From assembly GCF_958450345.1 (NCBI RefSeq), contig NW_027052622.1:642404-706403 (forward strand): a stretch of 64,000 nucleotides of DNA, given 5' to 3'. How positions within the stretch are numbered: position 1 is the first letter of the stretch; every line of letters begins with the position of its first letter. This document shows positions 63,301 to 64,000 of this stretch, in pieces. The DNA is from Calliphora vicina. Taxonomy: Eukaryota > Arthropoda > Insecta > Diptera > Calliphoridae. Position numbers and translations under genes: made by a program. The notes under the pieces are model-generated. The model was not told where the DNA came from, ran no database searches, and was given only the letters and a program-made list of their open reading frames with translations.

Positions 63301-64000
63301 GTATGTAATGTATGTAATGTATGTAATGTATGTAATGTATGTAATGTATGTAATGTATGTAATGTATGTAATGTATGTAATGTATGTAATGTATGTAATG
63401 TATGTAATGTATGTAATGTATGTAATGTATGTAATGTATGTAATGTATGTAATGTATGTAATGTATGTAATGTATGTAATGTATGTAATGTATGTAATGT
63501 ATGTAATGTATGTAATGTATGTAATGTATGTAATGTATGTAATGTATGTAATGTATGTAATGTATGTAATGTATGTAATGTATGTAATGTATGTAATGTA
63601 TGTAATGTATGTAATGTATGTAATGTATGTAATGTATGTAATGTATGTAATGTATGTAATGTATGTAATGTATGTAATGTATGTAATGTATGTAATGTAT
63701 GTAATGTATGTAATGTATGTAATGTATGTAATGTATGTAATGTATGTAATGTATGTAATGTATGTAATGTATGTAATGTATGTAATGTATGTAATGTATG
63801 TAATGTATGTAATGTATGTAATGTATGTAATGTATGTAATGTATGTAATGTATGTAATGTATGTAATGTATGTAATGTATGTAATGTATGTAATGTATGT
63901 AATGTATGTAATGTATGTAATGTATGTAATGTATGTAATGTATGTAATGTATGTAATGTATGTAATGTATGTAATGTATGTAATGTATGTAATGTATGTA
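57335..64000. repeat. 9-bp satellite AATGTATGT, block C (runs off the window)
   Basis: About 740 copies in perfect register with block B once the hAT element is removed. The only departure seen is TATGTACATGTATG at about 59288-59300. The right boundary lies outside the window. Confidence 0.98.

Larger units (their letters stand above)
10846..64000 (+). other. Giant intron of Rbp6 (partial, inferred)
   Basis: Downstream of the donor no further Musashi exon is seen to the window edge, so the following intron is at least 53 kb if the assembly is collinear. It contains the LINE, the 9-bp satellite, the BEL element and an hAT element. Drosophila Rbp6 is, from memory, also a gene with very long introns. 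The intron claim is inference from one exon. Confidence 0.6.

Noticed and set aside
14951..64000. Tandem array as a telomere or CRISPR array
   Set aside because: The unit is not TTAGG-like, dipteran telomeres lack simple telomerase repeats, and there are no spacers between units.

Overview
The window looks like nuclear DNA of a higher fly (Diptera, probably Schizophora). It is AT-rich, carries BEL/Pao, I-group LINE and hAT-type elements, and contains one short exon whose translation (KMFIGGLSWQTSP) matches the start of RRM1 in the Musashi family, closest in my memory to Drosophila Rbp6. Species cannot be fixed from sequence alone. The exon (10805-10845, + strand) has a branch-point-like CTAAT, a strong polypyrimidine tract and a GTAAGT donor. 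The simplest reading is that almost everything else here is intron of that gene.

Layout. 1-4731: AT-rich intronic DNA with microsatellites, a tRNA-like sequence, an hAT-type non-autonomous element with a perfect 8-bp target duplication, and a piggyBac-like transposase tail. 4732-9959: a nested stack of transposons up to four levels deep. It holds a degraded hAT transposase C-terminus and a decayed, intron-bearing gene of an unnamed transposon family. 9960-11384: sequence around the Rbp6 exon. 11385-14950: a 5'-truncated, frameshifted I-group LINE on the minus strand (endonuclease, reverse transcriptase, RNase H).

14951-64000 is dominated by one 9-bp satellite, AATGTATGT, covering about 41.6 kb (about 65% of the window) and running off the right edge. 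Two elements interrupt it. The first is a complete BEL/Pao LTR retrotransposon (39060-45366) with near-identical 427/426-bp LTRs, a 5-bp target duplication and a tRNA-Phe primer site, but two frame breaks in pol. The second is a 1.14-kb hAT-type non-autonomous element (56195-57334) with an 8-bp duplication. Removing either element with one duplication copy restores the satellite register exactly, so both inserted after the array formed.

The very long open frames across the satellite are artefacts of a stop-poor repeat whose length is a multiple of three. The only host gene supported is the 41-bp Rbp6 exon. All other coding sequence is transposon-derived and mostly broken.
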